A stretch of 39,150 bases of DNA from Clostridia bacterium (GCA_017473345.1 JAFULL010000063.1:1-39150); one strand, 5' to 3'; shown: positions 7,713-17,098, counted from the first letter of the stretch. Made by a program: numbers and translations. The notes: a model not told the origin generated them from the letters alone.

Positions 7713-8492
7713 ATGATTTCGCTGTTTATTTTTGCGGTTTGCCTGGCGGCAAGCATTGTTGGTGGCATTTGCGGTATTGGCGGAGGCGTTGTCATCAAAC
7801 CGGTGCTGGATCTGACCGGCGTTATGTCGGTTTCGGCGGTATCGTTTTTGTCGGGGCTTACGGTTTTGAGCATGTCGGTCATTTCGGTTTTGAGAAATCG
7901 TGGATCCAACGAACTGGAGCCCCAGCGCAGCGTGCCGTTGGGACTGGGCGCAGCTGTGGGCGGCGTGATCGGAAAACTGCTGTTTGAATCCATCAAGCAG
8001 TCTGCGCAGAACGATCGCGTGGTGGGCCTGGTGCAGGCGGTGCTGCTGGGCGTTATGGTGCTGGGCACGCTTGGCTATGTGTGCGTCAAGGCGCGCATTG
8101 CGTCCAAACAGGTGCGCAACCCCGCGGCGTCTTCCACCATCGGTTTGGCGCTGGGCGTGTGCTCGTCGTTTTTGGGCATTGGCGGAGGCCCCATGAATCT
8201 GGCGGTCATGCACTATTGTTTCTCTATGGGCACTAAGCAGGCTGCGGCCAATTCGCTGCTGGTCATTCTGCTGTCGCAGGTTGCCAACCTAATCTTCTCG
8301 CTGGTTCGCGGTGCAGTTCCCTCCTTCGAATTGCTCACGCTGATCCTCATGGTCGCAGCGGGAGTGTCCGGCGGACTGGTGGCGAGCCGGCTGCATAAAA
8401 AGCTTTCCGTGCAAACCACGGACCGGCTGTTTAAGGGGCTGCTGGTGGTTATTTTCCTGATCTGCGTTTATAATGCGCTGAGAGCGCTGTAA
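7713..8492 (+). CDS. TSUP family anion exporter (TauE/SafE-like)
   Basis: Membrane protein of the sulfite exporter TauE/SafE family (DUF81), 259 residues, the normal size. Members move sulfite, sulfoacetate, thiosulfate or other organosulfur anions across the cytoplasmic membrane. About eight hydrophobic segments are visible. The two internal repeats are marked by GGICGIGGGVVIKPVL (residues about 14-29) and CSSFLGIGGGPMNLAVM (about 150-166), the family's paired G-rich re-entrant motifs. The start ATG has AAAGGAGGT six bases upstream. It is followed at 38 bp by the AraC-type sensor gene and lies at the edge of the sulfatase cluster. That neighbourhood suggests disposal of sulfur oxyanions released by desulfation, but the substrate is inferred from position alone. 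Confidence 0.88.
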   Translation: MISLFIFAVCLAASIVGGICGIGGGVVIKPVLDLTGVMSVSAVSFLSGLTVLSMSVISVLRNRGSNELEPQRSVPLGLGAAVGGVIGKLLFESIKQSAQNDRVVGLVQAVLLGVMVLGTLGYVCVKARIASKQVRNPAASSTIGLALGVCSSFLGIGGGPMNLAVMHYCFSMGTKQAAANSLLVILLSQVANLIFSLVRGAVPSFELLTLILMVAAGVSGGLVASRLHKKLSVQTTDRLFKGLLVVIFLICVYNALRAL

Positions 8493-8529
8493 GGGAAATG
8501 CCGGCAGGCTTCATTTTGAACTTGAGGGG

Positions 8530-10680
8530 ATGAAGACGATCCGACAGAGAAAACTGCGTAAATATATTGCAAACAAACAGTTTGGGCAGGTATGCACGTC
8601 GCTTTGTCTGATGGTTACGCTGGTGCTGATGGCGGTGTACGGCCTGCTTACGCTGCAGCGCGTGAATCTTCAGCGCGAACGCATGAGCGACAGTGCAGAC
8701 CTTCTGGCGCTGAGCATGCAGGAGAAGGTGACCGGCATGCAAAGCGTAAGCGTGTATGTGAGCTCGCTCAACAATATCGACAGCCTGCTCGTGCAAAGAA
8801 ATCCATCCATCAGCACTTTTTCGGAATATACCGACGTGCTTCAGACTGTGACGGGCAGCGAGTTGTGCATTGAGCTCATGTTCCACAAATCCGAAAGGAT
8901 TCTGATTTCGGATTACGGCTTGTCCAGCTATGATACATTTTTTGATCAGGCGTTTCTGCAAGCCGTGCTTGCTCAGAAAAAACCGTTTGAACACTGGCAG
9001 GTGCGCACCCAGCAAAAAAATCTCTACACCGGGGCGCAGCAGGTGCTCAGCTATATGCGTTCGCTGCCGCTGGCCAGCACGCAGAACAACGGCTGCATCA
9101 TCGTCAGCCGTCCGCTGAGTGCGTTGGCCAAAATGGCCGAAGGCTATGCCGACGCCGCTTTGGGCGACTATGCCGTGTGGCTGGGCGATGATCTGCTGCT
9201 GGCCGCTTCGGCTGATCCTGCATTGGCAGGGGATGCGCAAGCCTGCTTTTCCAGCGTGGAAATCGACGTGCGCGCCGCTTACTGGCTGCCGTGGCGCAGC
9301 GTGCTGGCCCAGTCGCTGCCTAATGTGTGGATAACCCTGTGCATCTGGATAGCTGCTTTGGGGCTGTGCACGGTTACCGCGCTGCTGCTGTGCCGCCTGC
9401 GCATGGAAAAGCTGGATGCGCTGGTGTGGGAAATGGGCGGCGAGTGGAACCTGGAGGAGGACTACGACGACCAGGTGGACCAGCTGTACCGTATTTTCGA
9501 AAGCCTTACCACGGAACTGAACCGTGCACGGCAAACCACCCGTGAGGGCAGACCGCTTTTGCAGGAAGGGCTCATCGGCGAGTTGCTGCGCACCCGCGTG
9601 CCCATTGAACAGCGGCGCAAAAACCTGGACGCCTGCGGCATTTCGCTGCGCGAACCCTATTTTGCCGTGGTGCAGGCTGTGATGGAGGACTCCGCGCCGG
9701 ACGGGCAGAACTATCTGCTGGTGCGGCGCAACGTGCAAACGCAGCTGAGCGCCATGGGCGATGTGTATTCCACCTATGGAGATGGCAGCAGCATTCTGTT
9801 TCTGATCAACACCGCCGAATATGCCGCCCTGAACGAAAAGCTTGAGCATCTGTGCGAAACCATTCACGATGCCATCAAGAGCTTCCTTTCGGTGGACGTG
9901 GCCTTTTCCATTGGCATTTGCACGGAAGAAAATCCGCATCCGCACGACGCTTATGTGGCCGCCCGCGACCGCCTGTCTGTTTTGCGTCTGATGGACGAGC
10001 AGCCTCAGGAGGCGGTGGTGCTTTCCCGCTCCAGGCCTGCCGACCACATGCACACCGAACATCTGCAGCAGATCAGCGATGCGGTGCTTTCGCAGGATGC
10101 TTCTGCGCTGAAAACGGCCTGCAGTGAAGTTCTCAGCCTGTATTTCCCGCCCGATACGGACGTTCGGGAGGCGCACAGGCGCGCATCGGTCTTCCTGCTG
10201 CGCGTCTGTTCCCTGCTTGCGGAAAACGAGCTGCAGCTGCCGGTTGATATGCCCGGCGCTGCTCTGCACCAGCTGCAGCAGCAAAAGACCGTGGCGGATG
10301 TACAGCAGCTGCTGCAGGAATGGTGCCAAACGCTTGTTTCGGGCAGCAACGCCGAGAGCAACCACTACGTGGAGGATGCCATCGCCTTTGTGCACAAGAA
10401 CTACATGCACAGCCTGACCGTTCCGGAGATCGGCGAAAAGGTGAATGTGAACCCCATCTACCTCAATCGTCTGTTTAAGGAGGTTACCGGCGCCACGCTG
10501 TCCGGTTACCTCAGTCAATACCGCTGCAAGATCGCCAGACAAATGCTTGTGGAAACTTCGAACACGGTTAACGAGATCAGCATTGCCTGCGGTTTTTCCG
10601 AGGTGAGAAGCTTTGTCCGCTTCTTCAAAAAGTATTACGACGAAACACCCAGCGAATTCCAAAGGCGCATCAAAGGGTAA
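8530..10680 (+). CDS. Membrane-bound AraC-family sensor regulator
   Basis: A one-protein sensor and regulator of 716 residues, like the YesN-linked AraC proteins that control carbohydrate uptake genes in Bacillota. A first membrane helix (about 21-43, SLCLMVTLVLMAVYGLLTL) and a second (about 263-287, NVWITLCIWIAALGLCTV) enclose a roughly 220-residue extracellular sensory part. A cytoplasmic linker follows. The C-terminal AraC domain (614-716) holds two helix-turn-helix units, TVPEIGEKVNVNPIYLNRLF and NEISIACGFSEVRSFVRFFK, and ends TPSEFQRRIKG. The ATG at 8530 directly follows GAGGGG, so translation may depend on coupling to the TSUP gene 38 bp upstream. Likely targets are the adjacent sulfatase/transport operon and the exporter, by proximity. 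A strong terminator follows. Confidence 0.9.
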   Translation: MKTIRQRKLRKYIANKQFGQVCTSLCLMVTLVLMAVYGLLTLQRVNLQRERMSDSADLLALSMQEKVTGMQSVSVYVSSLNNIDSLLVQRNPSISTFSEYTDVLQTVTGSELCIELMFHKSERILISDYGLSSYDTFFDQAFLQAVLAQKKPFEHWQVRTQQKNLYTGAQQVLSYMRSLPLASTQNNGCIIVSRPLSALAKMAEGYADAALGDYAVWLGDDLLLAASADPALAGDAQACFSSVEIDVRAAYWLPWRSVLAQSLPNVWITLCIWIAALGLCTVTALLLCRLRMEKLDALVWEMGGEWNLEEDYDDQVDQLYRIFESLTTELNRARQTTREGRPLLQEGLIGELLRTRVPIEQRRKNLDACGISLREPYFAVVQAVMEDSAPDGQNYLLVRRNVQTQLSAMGDVYSTYGDGSSILFLINTAEYAALNEKLEHLCETIHDAIKSFLSVDVAFSIGICTEENPHPHDAYVAARDRLSVLRLMDEQPQEAVVLSRSRPADHMHTEHLQQISDAVLSQDASALKTACSEVLSLYFPPDTDVREAHRRASVFLLRVCSLLAENELQLPVDMPGAALHQLQQQKTVADVQQLLQEWCQTLVSGSNAESNHYVEDAIAFVHKNYMHSLTVPEIGEKVNVNPIYLNRLFKEVTGATLSGYLSQYRCKIARQMLVETSNTVNEISIACGFSEVRSFVRFFKKYYDETPSEFQRRIKG

Positions 10681-10683
10681 ACC

Positions 10684-10715
10684 AAAGAGCGAAGGCCGAA
10701 GCCTTCGCTCTTTTT
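10684..10715. terminator. Bidirectional terminator between AraC gene and sulfatase gene
   Basis: A perfect 13-bp stem (10684-10696 with 10701-10713, loop CGAA) is followed by T's on the plus strand and A-rich on the other side. It serves two convergent genes 38 bp apart. Confidence 0.92.
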
Positions 10716-10718
10716 GGT

Positions 10719-12116
10719 TTAACCCTGATAAGTCGGGTTTTTTTCGGGGAAGCGGGCGCCGGCGTCCTGTTGCCAGCTGGTAAGAATGTTCAGCAGTTCG
10801 GCGGCCTTGTCAGGCAGCAGAGCGCTCAGATCCTGCGTTTCGCCAACGTCGTTGGTCACATTGAAGAGCTCAATGCTGTCATCTTCAAAGTGCTGGATCA
10901 GCTTGTAATCGCCCAGCAGCACTGCCGCGCCGGGACGTCCGCCCTGATTGCCGTAGTGCGGATAGTGCCAGAACAGCGGGCGCTGCTCCATTTTTTCACC
11001 GCGAAGGACGGGCATCAGGCTGGCGCCGTCCTTGTGCTGCTCAGGATTGAGCGGCTGTCCGGCCGTCTGCAGCAGAGTGGGATAGAAGTCCGGCGTATAG
11101 GCGGGCACTGTGGTCTGCGTCATGGGCTCGATCACGCCCGGCCACACGGCAAACATGGGCACGCGCGTGCCTCCTTCATACAGCCATCCCTTCCCCTCGC
11201 TGGCGGGTGCGTTGCAGGTGGGGCTGCCTTCGGCAGTCGCCAGACCGCCGTTGTCGGAGGTGAAGATCAGCAGGGTGTTTTCCCACCGGCCGTTCTTCTT
11301 GAGCGCATCCACCAGACGGCCCACGTTTTCATCCAGGTTCCAGATCAGCGCCGCGTAGGTGGGATCGGACTGAATGGTACGGCGGGTAACGTACTTGTCG
11401 GCGTGCATTTCGGTGGGATGCTTTTCGCCTCTGGCATGGGCTTCTACCTGATCCAGCCCCCACTTTTTCGCCTTGGCTTCAAAGCGGGCAATGTCCTGCG
11501 GTTTGGCCTGGATGGGCGTGTGCACCGCATAGTGGCAGAAATTGAGGTAGAAGGGCTTGCTGGGATCGGCGTTTTCGATCAGGCGAATGGCCTCGTCGGT
11601 CAGACGGTCGGTCAGGAATTCGCCGTCGGGGCCTTCGGGCAGGGTTTCAATATGATAGGGGCTGAAGTAGCCGTCGCGCGGATGGCCCCATGAGCAGCCG
11701 CCGATATTCACATCAAAGCCGTACTTTTCCGGATAATGATCGCTCAGGCCCAGATGCCACTTGCCCACATGCCACGTGGCATAGCCGGCTTCGCGCATGG
11801 CCTGCGCAAGGGGGACGCCTTCCTCCGGCAGATGCTTCAGATAGGGCGCGTCGATCAGTTTGCCGCGCATGGGATGGTTGAAGCCGCTGTGGTCGATCCA
11901 GTCCGTTACGCCAACGCGGGCAGGGTGACGGCCGGTCATCAGGCTGGCGCGGGAGGGCGAGCACACCGGGCAGGCGGCGTAGGCGCGGTCGAAACGCATT
12001 CCTTCGCGGCTGAGTGCGTCGATGTTGGGCGTTTCATAGAAGGTGCTGCCGCTGCAGCCCAGATCTCTCCAGCCCATATCGTCCATAAAAATAAAAACAA
12101 TATTTGGCTGCGCCAT
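10719..12116 (-). CDS. Cys-type sulfatase
   Basis: Hydrolase of the alkaline phosphatase/arylsulfatase superfamily that removes sulfate esters, 465 residues. The N-terminal metal site NIVFIFMDDMGWRDLG contains the Asp pair. The sulfatase signature PVCSPSRASLMTGRHPARVG has C52, the residue turned into formylglycine by a maturase, which fits the radical SAM gene at 19.3 kb. Further active-site motifs are GKWHLG (Lys and His) and FTSDNGG (Asp-Asn). No signal peptide is seen, so it appears cytoplasmic and would act on imported sulfated oligosaccharides. The start is ATG 12114-12116, ten bases after AAAGGAG; an adjacent in-frame TTG at 12117-12119 is possible. It is the last gene of a reverse operon: second sulfatase, then this one after 19 bp. 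Which sulfate position it attacks cannot be told. Confidence 0.93.
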   Translation of the reverse strand: MAQPNIVFIFMDDMGWRDLGCSGSTFYETPNIDALSREGMRFDRAYAACPVCSPSRASLMTGRHPARVGVTDWIDHSGFNHPMRGKLIDAPYLKHLPEEGVPLAQAMREAGYATWHVGKWHLGLSDHYPEKYGFDVNIGGCSWGHPRDGYFSPYHIETLPEGPDGEFLTDRLTDEAIRLIENADPSKPFYLNFCHYAVHTPIQAKPQDIARFEAKAKKWGLDQVEAHARGEKHPTEMHADKYVTRRTIQSDPTYAALIWNLDENVGRLVDALKKNGRWENTLLIFTSDNGGLATAEGSPTCNAPASEGKGWLYEGGTRVPMFAVWPGVIEPMTQTTVPAYTPDFYPTLLQTAGQPLNPEQHKDGASLMPVLRGEKMEQRPLFWHYPHYGNQGGRPGAAVLLGDYKLIQHFEDDSIELFNVTNDVGETQDLSALLPDKAAELLNILTSWQQDAGARFPEKNPTYQG

Positions 12117-12135
12117 CAAAAATCAGCTCCTTTAT

Positions 12136-13602
12136 TTACGGATCGTCCTGCTCCTTGCGGGTCGTGGGTGCAGGTGCGTATACATCCGGACGGATGGCAT
12201 AGATGCCGGGGCGGCACAGCTGGCCGGAGCCGGTAGCGCCTTCGCGGCTGCCGTCCAGGGTGGGGTCGGCATAGGTCAGGAAGAACTGCTCCAGACGGCG
12301 GCGCATCTCCACCACACGCTGGGCGTTGGCGGGATCATCCACCACATTGTGCTCTTCGCCCGGGTCGTTGACCAGGTCGAACAGGCAGTGCGGGCCGAAG
12401 GGATAGCGGTGCACATACTTCCATTCGCGGGTACGCAGCATGCGGACGGGGCCGTATTCATCCACGATGATCACATCTTCGCGGCCGGCTTCGCCCCTGA
12501 GCACCGGCAGGAAGCTTACGCCGCTCAGACCTTCGGGATATTCGCCGCCCACCAGCTCTGCAAAGGTGGGATACAGGTCGCAGGCGCTGACCATGGCGTC
12601 GATCACCGTACCGGGCTTCTGCACCAGAGCGGGGCAGCGCAGCAGGAAGGGAACCTTGACGGCGGTGTCATACATGTTGCAGGGGAAGGTGCCGTTGCCC
12701 TTGCCCCAAATGCCGTGATGGCCCATGCTCATGCCGTTGTCGGCGGTGAAGATCACCAGCGTGTCATCCAGAATGCCGTTACGCTCCAGCGAATCCAGAA
12801 TGCGGCCAATTCCCTCGTCCATGGCAGAGATGGCGGCAAAGTAGCCGCGCAGGTTCTCGTGGCGGCGCGGCGTGCCGTACACGGGGCCGGTTACCATGTC
12901 CGGGTCGTCCGGAATGTCGGGAATGGAATCAAAGGTGCACTGGTCATAGTAGTCGATCCACTTTTTGGGGTGCTGCTCAGCTCCCCACGGCGCGTGCGGC
13001 GCGGTGTAGTGAACGCTGAGGTAGAAGGGTTTGTCGCCCTTGGAGAGGCGGTCGATGTCGGCGCAGGCGCGGTCGGTGATGATGTCGGTCACGTATTCGC
13101 CGTGACGCACGGTGATCTCACCGTTTTCCACCACGTCCGGATGATAGTAGAAGCAGCCGCCCTTGCCCAGGGTGTACCAGCTTTCAAAACCGTGCTGGGG
13201 ACGAATGCTGTCACCCAGATGCCACTTGCCGCTGAGGGCGCAGGTGTAGCCTGCGTCTTTGAGCATATCGGTGTAAGCGGGCATGCCGTCCAGATAGGCA
13301 ATGGGCTCGGTTTCGTCGGCATAACCGCCGTAGGGGTTTTCTTTGCCGGCTTCGGCATACTTTTGTGCGTCCAGATTGCCGGAACGGATCCAGTCATGCA
13401 CGCCGTGAGCGGAGGGCATGCGCCCGGTCAGAATAGAGGCGCGGGCCGGCGAGCACACCGGCGAGGCACAGTAAAAATCCGAAAACAGCGCGCCTTCACG
13501 GGCGAGACGGTCCAGATTGGGGGTATACAGTTCCGGCGTGCCGGCGCAGTGCATAGCCCACGCACCCTGATCGTCGGAAAGAATGAACACAATGTTGGGC
13601 AC
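12136..13602 (-). CDS. Cys-type sulfatase (second paralogue)
   Basis: Second sulfatase, 488 residues, clearly diverged from its neighbour. It opens with NIVFILSDDQGAWAMHCAG (metal-binding Asp pair) and carries the signature PVCSPARASILTGRMPSAHG with C50 as formylglycine precursor, GKWHLGDS and FTADNGMSMGHHG. The QGAWAMHCAG and the C-terminal RMLRTREWKYVHRYPFGPHCLFDLVNDPGEE block are typical of carbohydrate sulfatases. No signal peptide is visible, so cytoplasmic action is likely. The start is GTG 13600-13602, ten bases after GAGGAGG. It sits between the solute-binding protein gene, with a hairpin in the gap, and the other sulfatase. Two different sulfatases suggest a glycan sulfated at more than one position or on two sugars. 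Confidence 0.93.
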   Translation of the reverse strand: MPNIVFILSDDQGAWAMHCAGTPELYTPNLDRLAREGALFSDFYCASPVCSPARASILTGRMPSAHGVHDWIRSGNLDAQKYAEAGKENPYGGYADETEPIAYLDGMPAYTDMLKDAGYTCALSGKWHLGDSIRPQHGFESWYTLGKGGCFYYHPDVVENGEITVRHGEYVTDIITDRACADIDRLSKGDKPFYLSVHYTAPHAPWGAEQHPKKWIDYYDQCTFDSIPDIPDDPDMVTGPVYGTPRRHENLRGYFAAISAMDEGIGRILDSLERNGILDDTLVIFTADNGMSMGHHGIWGKGNGTFPCNMYDTAVKVPFLLRCPALVQKPGTVIDAMVSACDLYPTFAELVGGEYPEGLSGVSFLPVLRGEAGREDVIIVDEYGPVRMLRTREWKYVHRYPFGPHCLFDLVNDPGEEHNVVDDPANAQRVVEMRRRLEQFFLTYADPTLDGSREGATGSGQLCRPGIYAIRPDVYAPAPTTRKEQDDP

Positions 13603-13632
13603 GGCGGATGGTCCTCCTCATAATGGCAGAAT

Positions 13633-13658
13633 AGGCCGCAGACCGAAGTCTGCGGCCT
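13633..13658 (-). terminator. Hairpin between binding-protein and sulfatase genes
   Basis: A perfect 11-bp stem (13633-13643 with 13648-13658, loop CGAA) lacks a good U-tract on the minus strand. It is more likely a partial terminator or a 3' mRNA stabiliser that keeps the binding protein in excess over the downstream sulfatases. Confidence 0.6.
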
Positions 13659-13674
13659 TGGTCAGGCGATTTGA

Positions 13675-15144
13675 TTACTTGGAAGCAGCGTAAACAGCGT
13701 TCAGCTCAGCCAGCATATCTTCGCCGCCCTGAGAGCGCCATTCTTCGCACAGCTTGGCGGTGCCTTCCTCGATGCTCACATTGCCGTAGAGCATGTCGAT
13801 GAAGTACTGGTTGTAGATGTCTTCCAGAGCGGAGCTGTACTCCACTTCCAGAGCGGTCTTCTGCTTCACCAGAGAGGGTTTCTGAGCAGCGGTGGCCAGC
13901 TCGATGGATTCCAGAGCGCGGTCGCGGCTGGGATCGGTGGCGGGCATGTAGCCGCTCTCCAGAGGCCAGTACAGGGAACCCCAGGCCAGAGCGTGGGCCC
14001 AGCCGCTGGGAGAGAAGGCGTCCTTGGAGCGCTCTTCTTCGTTCATGGTGATTTCTTCGCCGTTCTTGGTGTAGTGGATGCCTTCGATGCCAAGACGAAC
14101 CAGATCGTTGCCTTCAGCGGAAACCATGAAGTCCAGGAAAGCGACGGCCTTCTCAGGATCCTTGCAGGCAGCGGTGATGCAGGTCATCATACCGGAGCGG
14201 CCGGCCTTGTTCATACCAAAGCTCGTGCCGTCGGGGCCAACGGGGGGCAGACCGTAAACGAGGGTGGCTTCGGGGAACAGAGACTTGGTGCTGTTCTCCA
14301 GACGGGCAACGTGACGGTACATAGCATGGGGCATAGCGCCGATCTTGCCCTGGAAGAACTTCTCTTCCAGCTTGCTGCTGTCGTTGAGCACGAATTCAGG
14401 ATCGATCACGCCGGCATCCCACAGCTCCTTGATGTAGGTCATGGCGGGGATGAAGCTCTCATGCTCGAAGAAGGGGATGATTTCGCCGTTGGCGTTGAGT
14501 TCGTAGTCGCCGTACTGACGGCCGTAGGCATAGAACACCCAGTCGAAGTTGGCAACGGGCTTCTGGCCGGAGAAACCGAAGGTGTTCTGCTGGCCGTCGC
14601 CGTCGGGATCGTTAAAGGTGAAAGCAGTCAGAACAGCCTTCATCTCGTCCAGGTTGGTGGGGTAATCCATGCCCAGCTTTTCCAGCCAGTCGCCGCGCAT
14701 GCCGATGAGGGTGTTGGCAACGCTGTACTGGGTGATGAAGGGCAGGCCGTAGTGCTGGCCGTCGATGGCAGCCCAGGAGTAGGTATCCAGCCAGGCCTTC
14801 AGGTTCGGGTACTTATCCATGTACTGGTTCAGAGAGATGACCATGCCATTCTCGATCCAGCTCTGGGTGGCGGTGGTGCCGTAAGCGCCGGTCACGATGT
14901 CCGGGAAATCGCCGGAAGCCATGGCCACGTTTACCTTTTCGGTGGAGCCTTCGGGAACGTATTCAACGTTGAGATCGATGTCGAACTTCTCGTTGATGGC
15001 GGCGATGATACGGTCGTCATCTTCGACCACTTCAGCAGCGGTGTCGCCGGGGGTGAGCCAGTGGATGGAAGAGGCAGCCATAGCGGAAGAGCACACGCTC
15101 AGCAGCAGGGCTACGCTCAGAAGCAGGGACAGGAACTTCTTCAT
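13675..15144 (-). CDS. Extracellular solute-binding protein (LplA/YtcQ-like)
   Basis: Carbohydrate-binding component of an ABC importer, 489 residues. The signal peptide is MKKFLSLLLSVALLLSVCSS followed by AMA, with cleavage probably after residue 23. There is a Cys at 18, but the preceding LSV does not make a good lipobox. The mature part has family-1 binding-protein traits: NVAMASGDFPDIVTG near residue 75, a Ca-binding-like loop NDPDGDGQQNTFGF near 175, and a C-terminal EDIYNQYFIDMLYGNVSIEEG helix typical of the LplA group. The ATG has GGAGGTAACC upstream. It is the third gene of the operon after two permease genes 116 bp upstream. The ligand is presumably an oligosaccharide from a sulfated glycan, inferred from the sulfatases that follow. 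Confidence 0.9.
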   Translation of the reverse strand: MKKFLSLLLSVALLLSVCSSAMAASSIHWLTPGDTAAEVVEDDDRIIAAINEKFDIDLNVEYVPEGSTEKVNVAMASGDFPDIVTGAYGTTATQSWIENGMVISLNQYMDKYPNLKAWLDTYSWAAIDGQHYGLPFITQYSVANTLIGMRGDWLEKLGMDYPTNLDEMKAVLTAFTFNDPDGDGQQNTFGFSGQKPVANFDWVFYAYGRQYGDYELNANGEIIPFFEHESFIPAMTYIKELWDAGVIDPEFVLNDSSKLEEKFFQGKIGAMPHAMYRHVARLENSTKSLFPEATLVYGLPPVGPDGTSFGMNKAGRSGMMTCITAACKDPEKAVAFLDFMVSAEGNDLVRLGIEGIHYTKNGEEITMNEEERSKDAFSPSGWAHALAWGSLYWPLESGYMPATDPSRDRALESIELATAAQKPSLVKQKTALEVEYSSALEDIYNQYFIDMLYGNVSIEEGTAKLCEEWRSQGGEDMLAELNAVYAASK

Positions 15145-15260
15145 GGGGTTACCTCCTTGAATGGGTTTTATGTGTGAACCGTTGATTCCGCAACAGCTAC
15201 AACCATGGGAGAAAAGAAACTTGCGGGGACGTATGCCATCCCAAACGGGACGAAGTCACA

Positions 15261-16145
15261 TCAGCCCTTGACAGCGCCGGTCATAACGCCCTTGGTGAAG
15301 TACTTCTGGAAGAAGGGGTAGGCGCACATGATGGGGATGATGGCCATCATAACCGCCGCCATCTTCATGGGCTGACCCAGCAGATACAGGCTTTCGCCGC
15401 CGCTCTGATAGGCAGCCTCATTTTCGTAGAGCATGGAGCGCAGGAACAGCTGCAGAGGCCAGCTCTTCTGCTTGTTGATGTACATGATGGCGGAGAAGAA
15501 ATCGTTCCAGTGTTCGACCGCATAGAACAGCGTAACCGTGGTGATGGCCGGAATGGATACCGGCAGCACGATGCGGAACAGAACGCCGATCTCGGTGCAG
15601 CCGTCGAGCGTGGCGCTTTCCTCCAGCTCCTTGGGCATGCCGCTGAAGAAGTTGCGCAGGATGATCATGTTGTAGGTGCTGATCGCCGTGGGGATGATCA
15701 TGGCCCATACGGAGTTGAGCAGGCCCACGTCCTTGATGACCATGTAGGTGGGGATGATGCCGCCGGAGAACATCATGGTGAATACGCACAGGAAGGTCAG
15801 CAGACGGTGGCCGCGCAGATAGGTCTTGCTCAGCACGTAGCTGGTCATGATGGTGAGGACCATGTTGATCAGCGTACCCACCAGGGTAATGAAGATGCTG
15901 TTGGCGTAAGAGGTCCACAGCGTGGGGTTGGAGAACATGTAGCGGTAGCCTTCCAGCGACCATTCGCTGGGCCACAGGTGCACGCTGGAGGAAAGATAGC
16001 CCTTCAGAGAGGAGAAGGATACCACCAGGCTGTCCCAGAAGGGGTAGACGGTGGAGAAAGCCAGCAGGCCCAGAAACAGCAGGTTGAGGGCGTCGAAGAT
16101 TTTGCTGCCCAGAGAACGGCGGATCTTGTTCTGCGTCTTCTTCAT
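15261..16145 (-). CDS. Carbohydrate ABC permease, second subunit (LplC/YtcP-like)
   Basis: Inner-membrane subunit of a CUT1-type importer, 294 residues, six hydrophobic segments. The MalG/LplC-like layout ends with PFFQKYFTKGVMTGAVKG, the hallmark C-terminus of the family. The EAA loop for the ATPase is ESATLDGCTEIGVLFRIVLP. Its start codon overlaps the stop codon of the first permease gene (ATGA), so the two are translationally coupled. No ATPase gene is found nearby. Confidence 0.93.
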   Translation of the reverse strand: MKKTQNKIRRSLGSKIFDALNLLFLGLLAFSTVYPFWDSLVVSFSSLKGYLSSSVHLWPSEWSLEGYRYMFSNPTLWTSYANSIFITLVGTLINMVLTIMTSYVLSKTYLRGHRLLTFLCVFTMMFSGGIIPTYMVIKDVGLLNSVWAMIIPTAISTYNMIILRNFFSGMPKELEESATLDGCTEIGVLFRIVLPVSIPAITTVTLFYAVEHWNDFFSAIMYINKQKSWPLQLFLRSMLYENEAAYQSGGESLYLLGQPMKMAAVMMAIIPIMCAYPFFQKYFTKGVMTGAVKG

Positions 16146-17098
16146 CAGTACACACCTTCCTCTCCGAACATGCGGGCAACCTTGTTGGCGCCAACAATGA
16201 GGATAAAGTTAATAACCGACTTGAACAGGCCCACGGCGCTGGCAAGCTCAAACTTGCCTTCCTGCAGACCAATGCGGTACACGTAGGTGTCGATGATATC
16301 CGCCACGCCGTACACGCCGGGGTGGTACATTACAAAGATCTGCTCAAAGCCTGCCTGCATCAGCGAACCGATACGCATGATGAGCATGATCACGATGGTA
16401 GAGGCGATGGAGGGCAGCGTAATATGCAAAAGCTGCTCCCAGCGGTTGGCGCCGTCCACGATGGCAGCTTCATACAGCTGAGGATCCACCGAGGTGAGCG
16501 CAGCCAAATACACGATGGTGTTCCAGCCAAAGGTCTTCCAGATCATGGAGACGACCATGGTGGGGATAAAGAAGTTGCTGTCGGTCAGGAAGCCGACGGG
16601 CTTGAAGCCCAGAGCTTTGATGATAGCGTTTACAATGCCGCTGTCCGCGCTGAGCAGGTTGGTCAGCAGGCCGCCCAGAACCACCCAGGAAATGAAGTGC
16701 GGCACATAAATGGCCGTCTGGATCACGCGCTTGGTGCGGTTGCTGCGAACCTCGTTGAGCAGCAGCGCGATGATGATCGGGAAGGGGAAGCCGAACAGCA
16801 AACGAATGCAGCTGATGGAGATGGTGTTCCAGAACACCTGATAGAACTTGTTGAGCTTGAACAGCTGGTTGAACCACTTCAGGCCCACCCACTGGCTGCC
16901 CCAGATACCCACCATGGGGTTGAACTTTTTAAAAGCCATGCTCGCGCCAAGCATGGGCACGTAGCAGAAAGTGATATAATAGATGATGGCAGGGATCAGC
17001 ATCATGTACATGTACTTATGCTTCCACAAATACGTAAGGAGCGGTTCTCGCCGCGTGTTGATAACCGATGCGGACGATTTGCTTTTGAAAATCGACAC
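16145..17098 (-). CDS. Carbohydrate ABC permease, first subunit (LplB-like)
   Basis: Partner permease, 317 residues, first gene of the reverse operon (permease, permease, binding protein, sulfatase, sulfatase). It has six membrane segments starting with YMMLIPAIIYYITFCYVPM, and the EAA loop EAAIVDGANRWEQLLHITLP. The start is taken as GTG 17096-17098, seven bases after AGGAG. An ATG at 17123-17125 in the same frame sits directly behind AGG without spacing and is less likely. The open frame runs on far upstream across the divergent gene, but that part is antisense to the glycosidase and is not coding. A promoter lies at 17145-17173. Confidence 0.92.
   Translation of the reverse strand: MSIFKSKSSASVINTRREPLLTYLWKHKYMYMMLIPAIIYYITFCYVPMLGASMAFKKFNPMVGIWGSQWVGLKWFNQLFKLNKFYQVFWNTISISCIRLLFGFPFPIIIALLLNEVRSNRTKRVIQTAIYVPHFISWVVLGGLLTNLLSADSGIVNAIIKALGFKPVGFLTDSNFFIPTMVVSMIWKTFGWNTIVYLAALTSVDPQLYEAAIVDGANRWEQLLHITLPSIASTIVIMLIMRIGSLMQAGFEQIFVMYHPGVYGVADIIDTYVYRIGLQEGKFELASAVGLFKSVINFILIVGANKVARMFGEEGVY

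Noticed and set aside
8449-10662. Very long open frame (737 codons) antisense to the first AraC gene
   Set aside because: The plus-strand frame encodes a full AraC sensor with clear domains and the reverse product is low-complexity His/Gln-rich, as expected from a GC-rich antisense frame; no ribosome site.
13675-15144. Lipoprotein signal at Cys18 of the first binding protein
   Set aside because: The residue before the Cys is Val and the pattern LSVC does not fit the lipobox; a type I site AMA follows.
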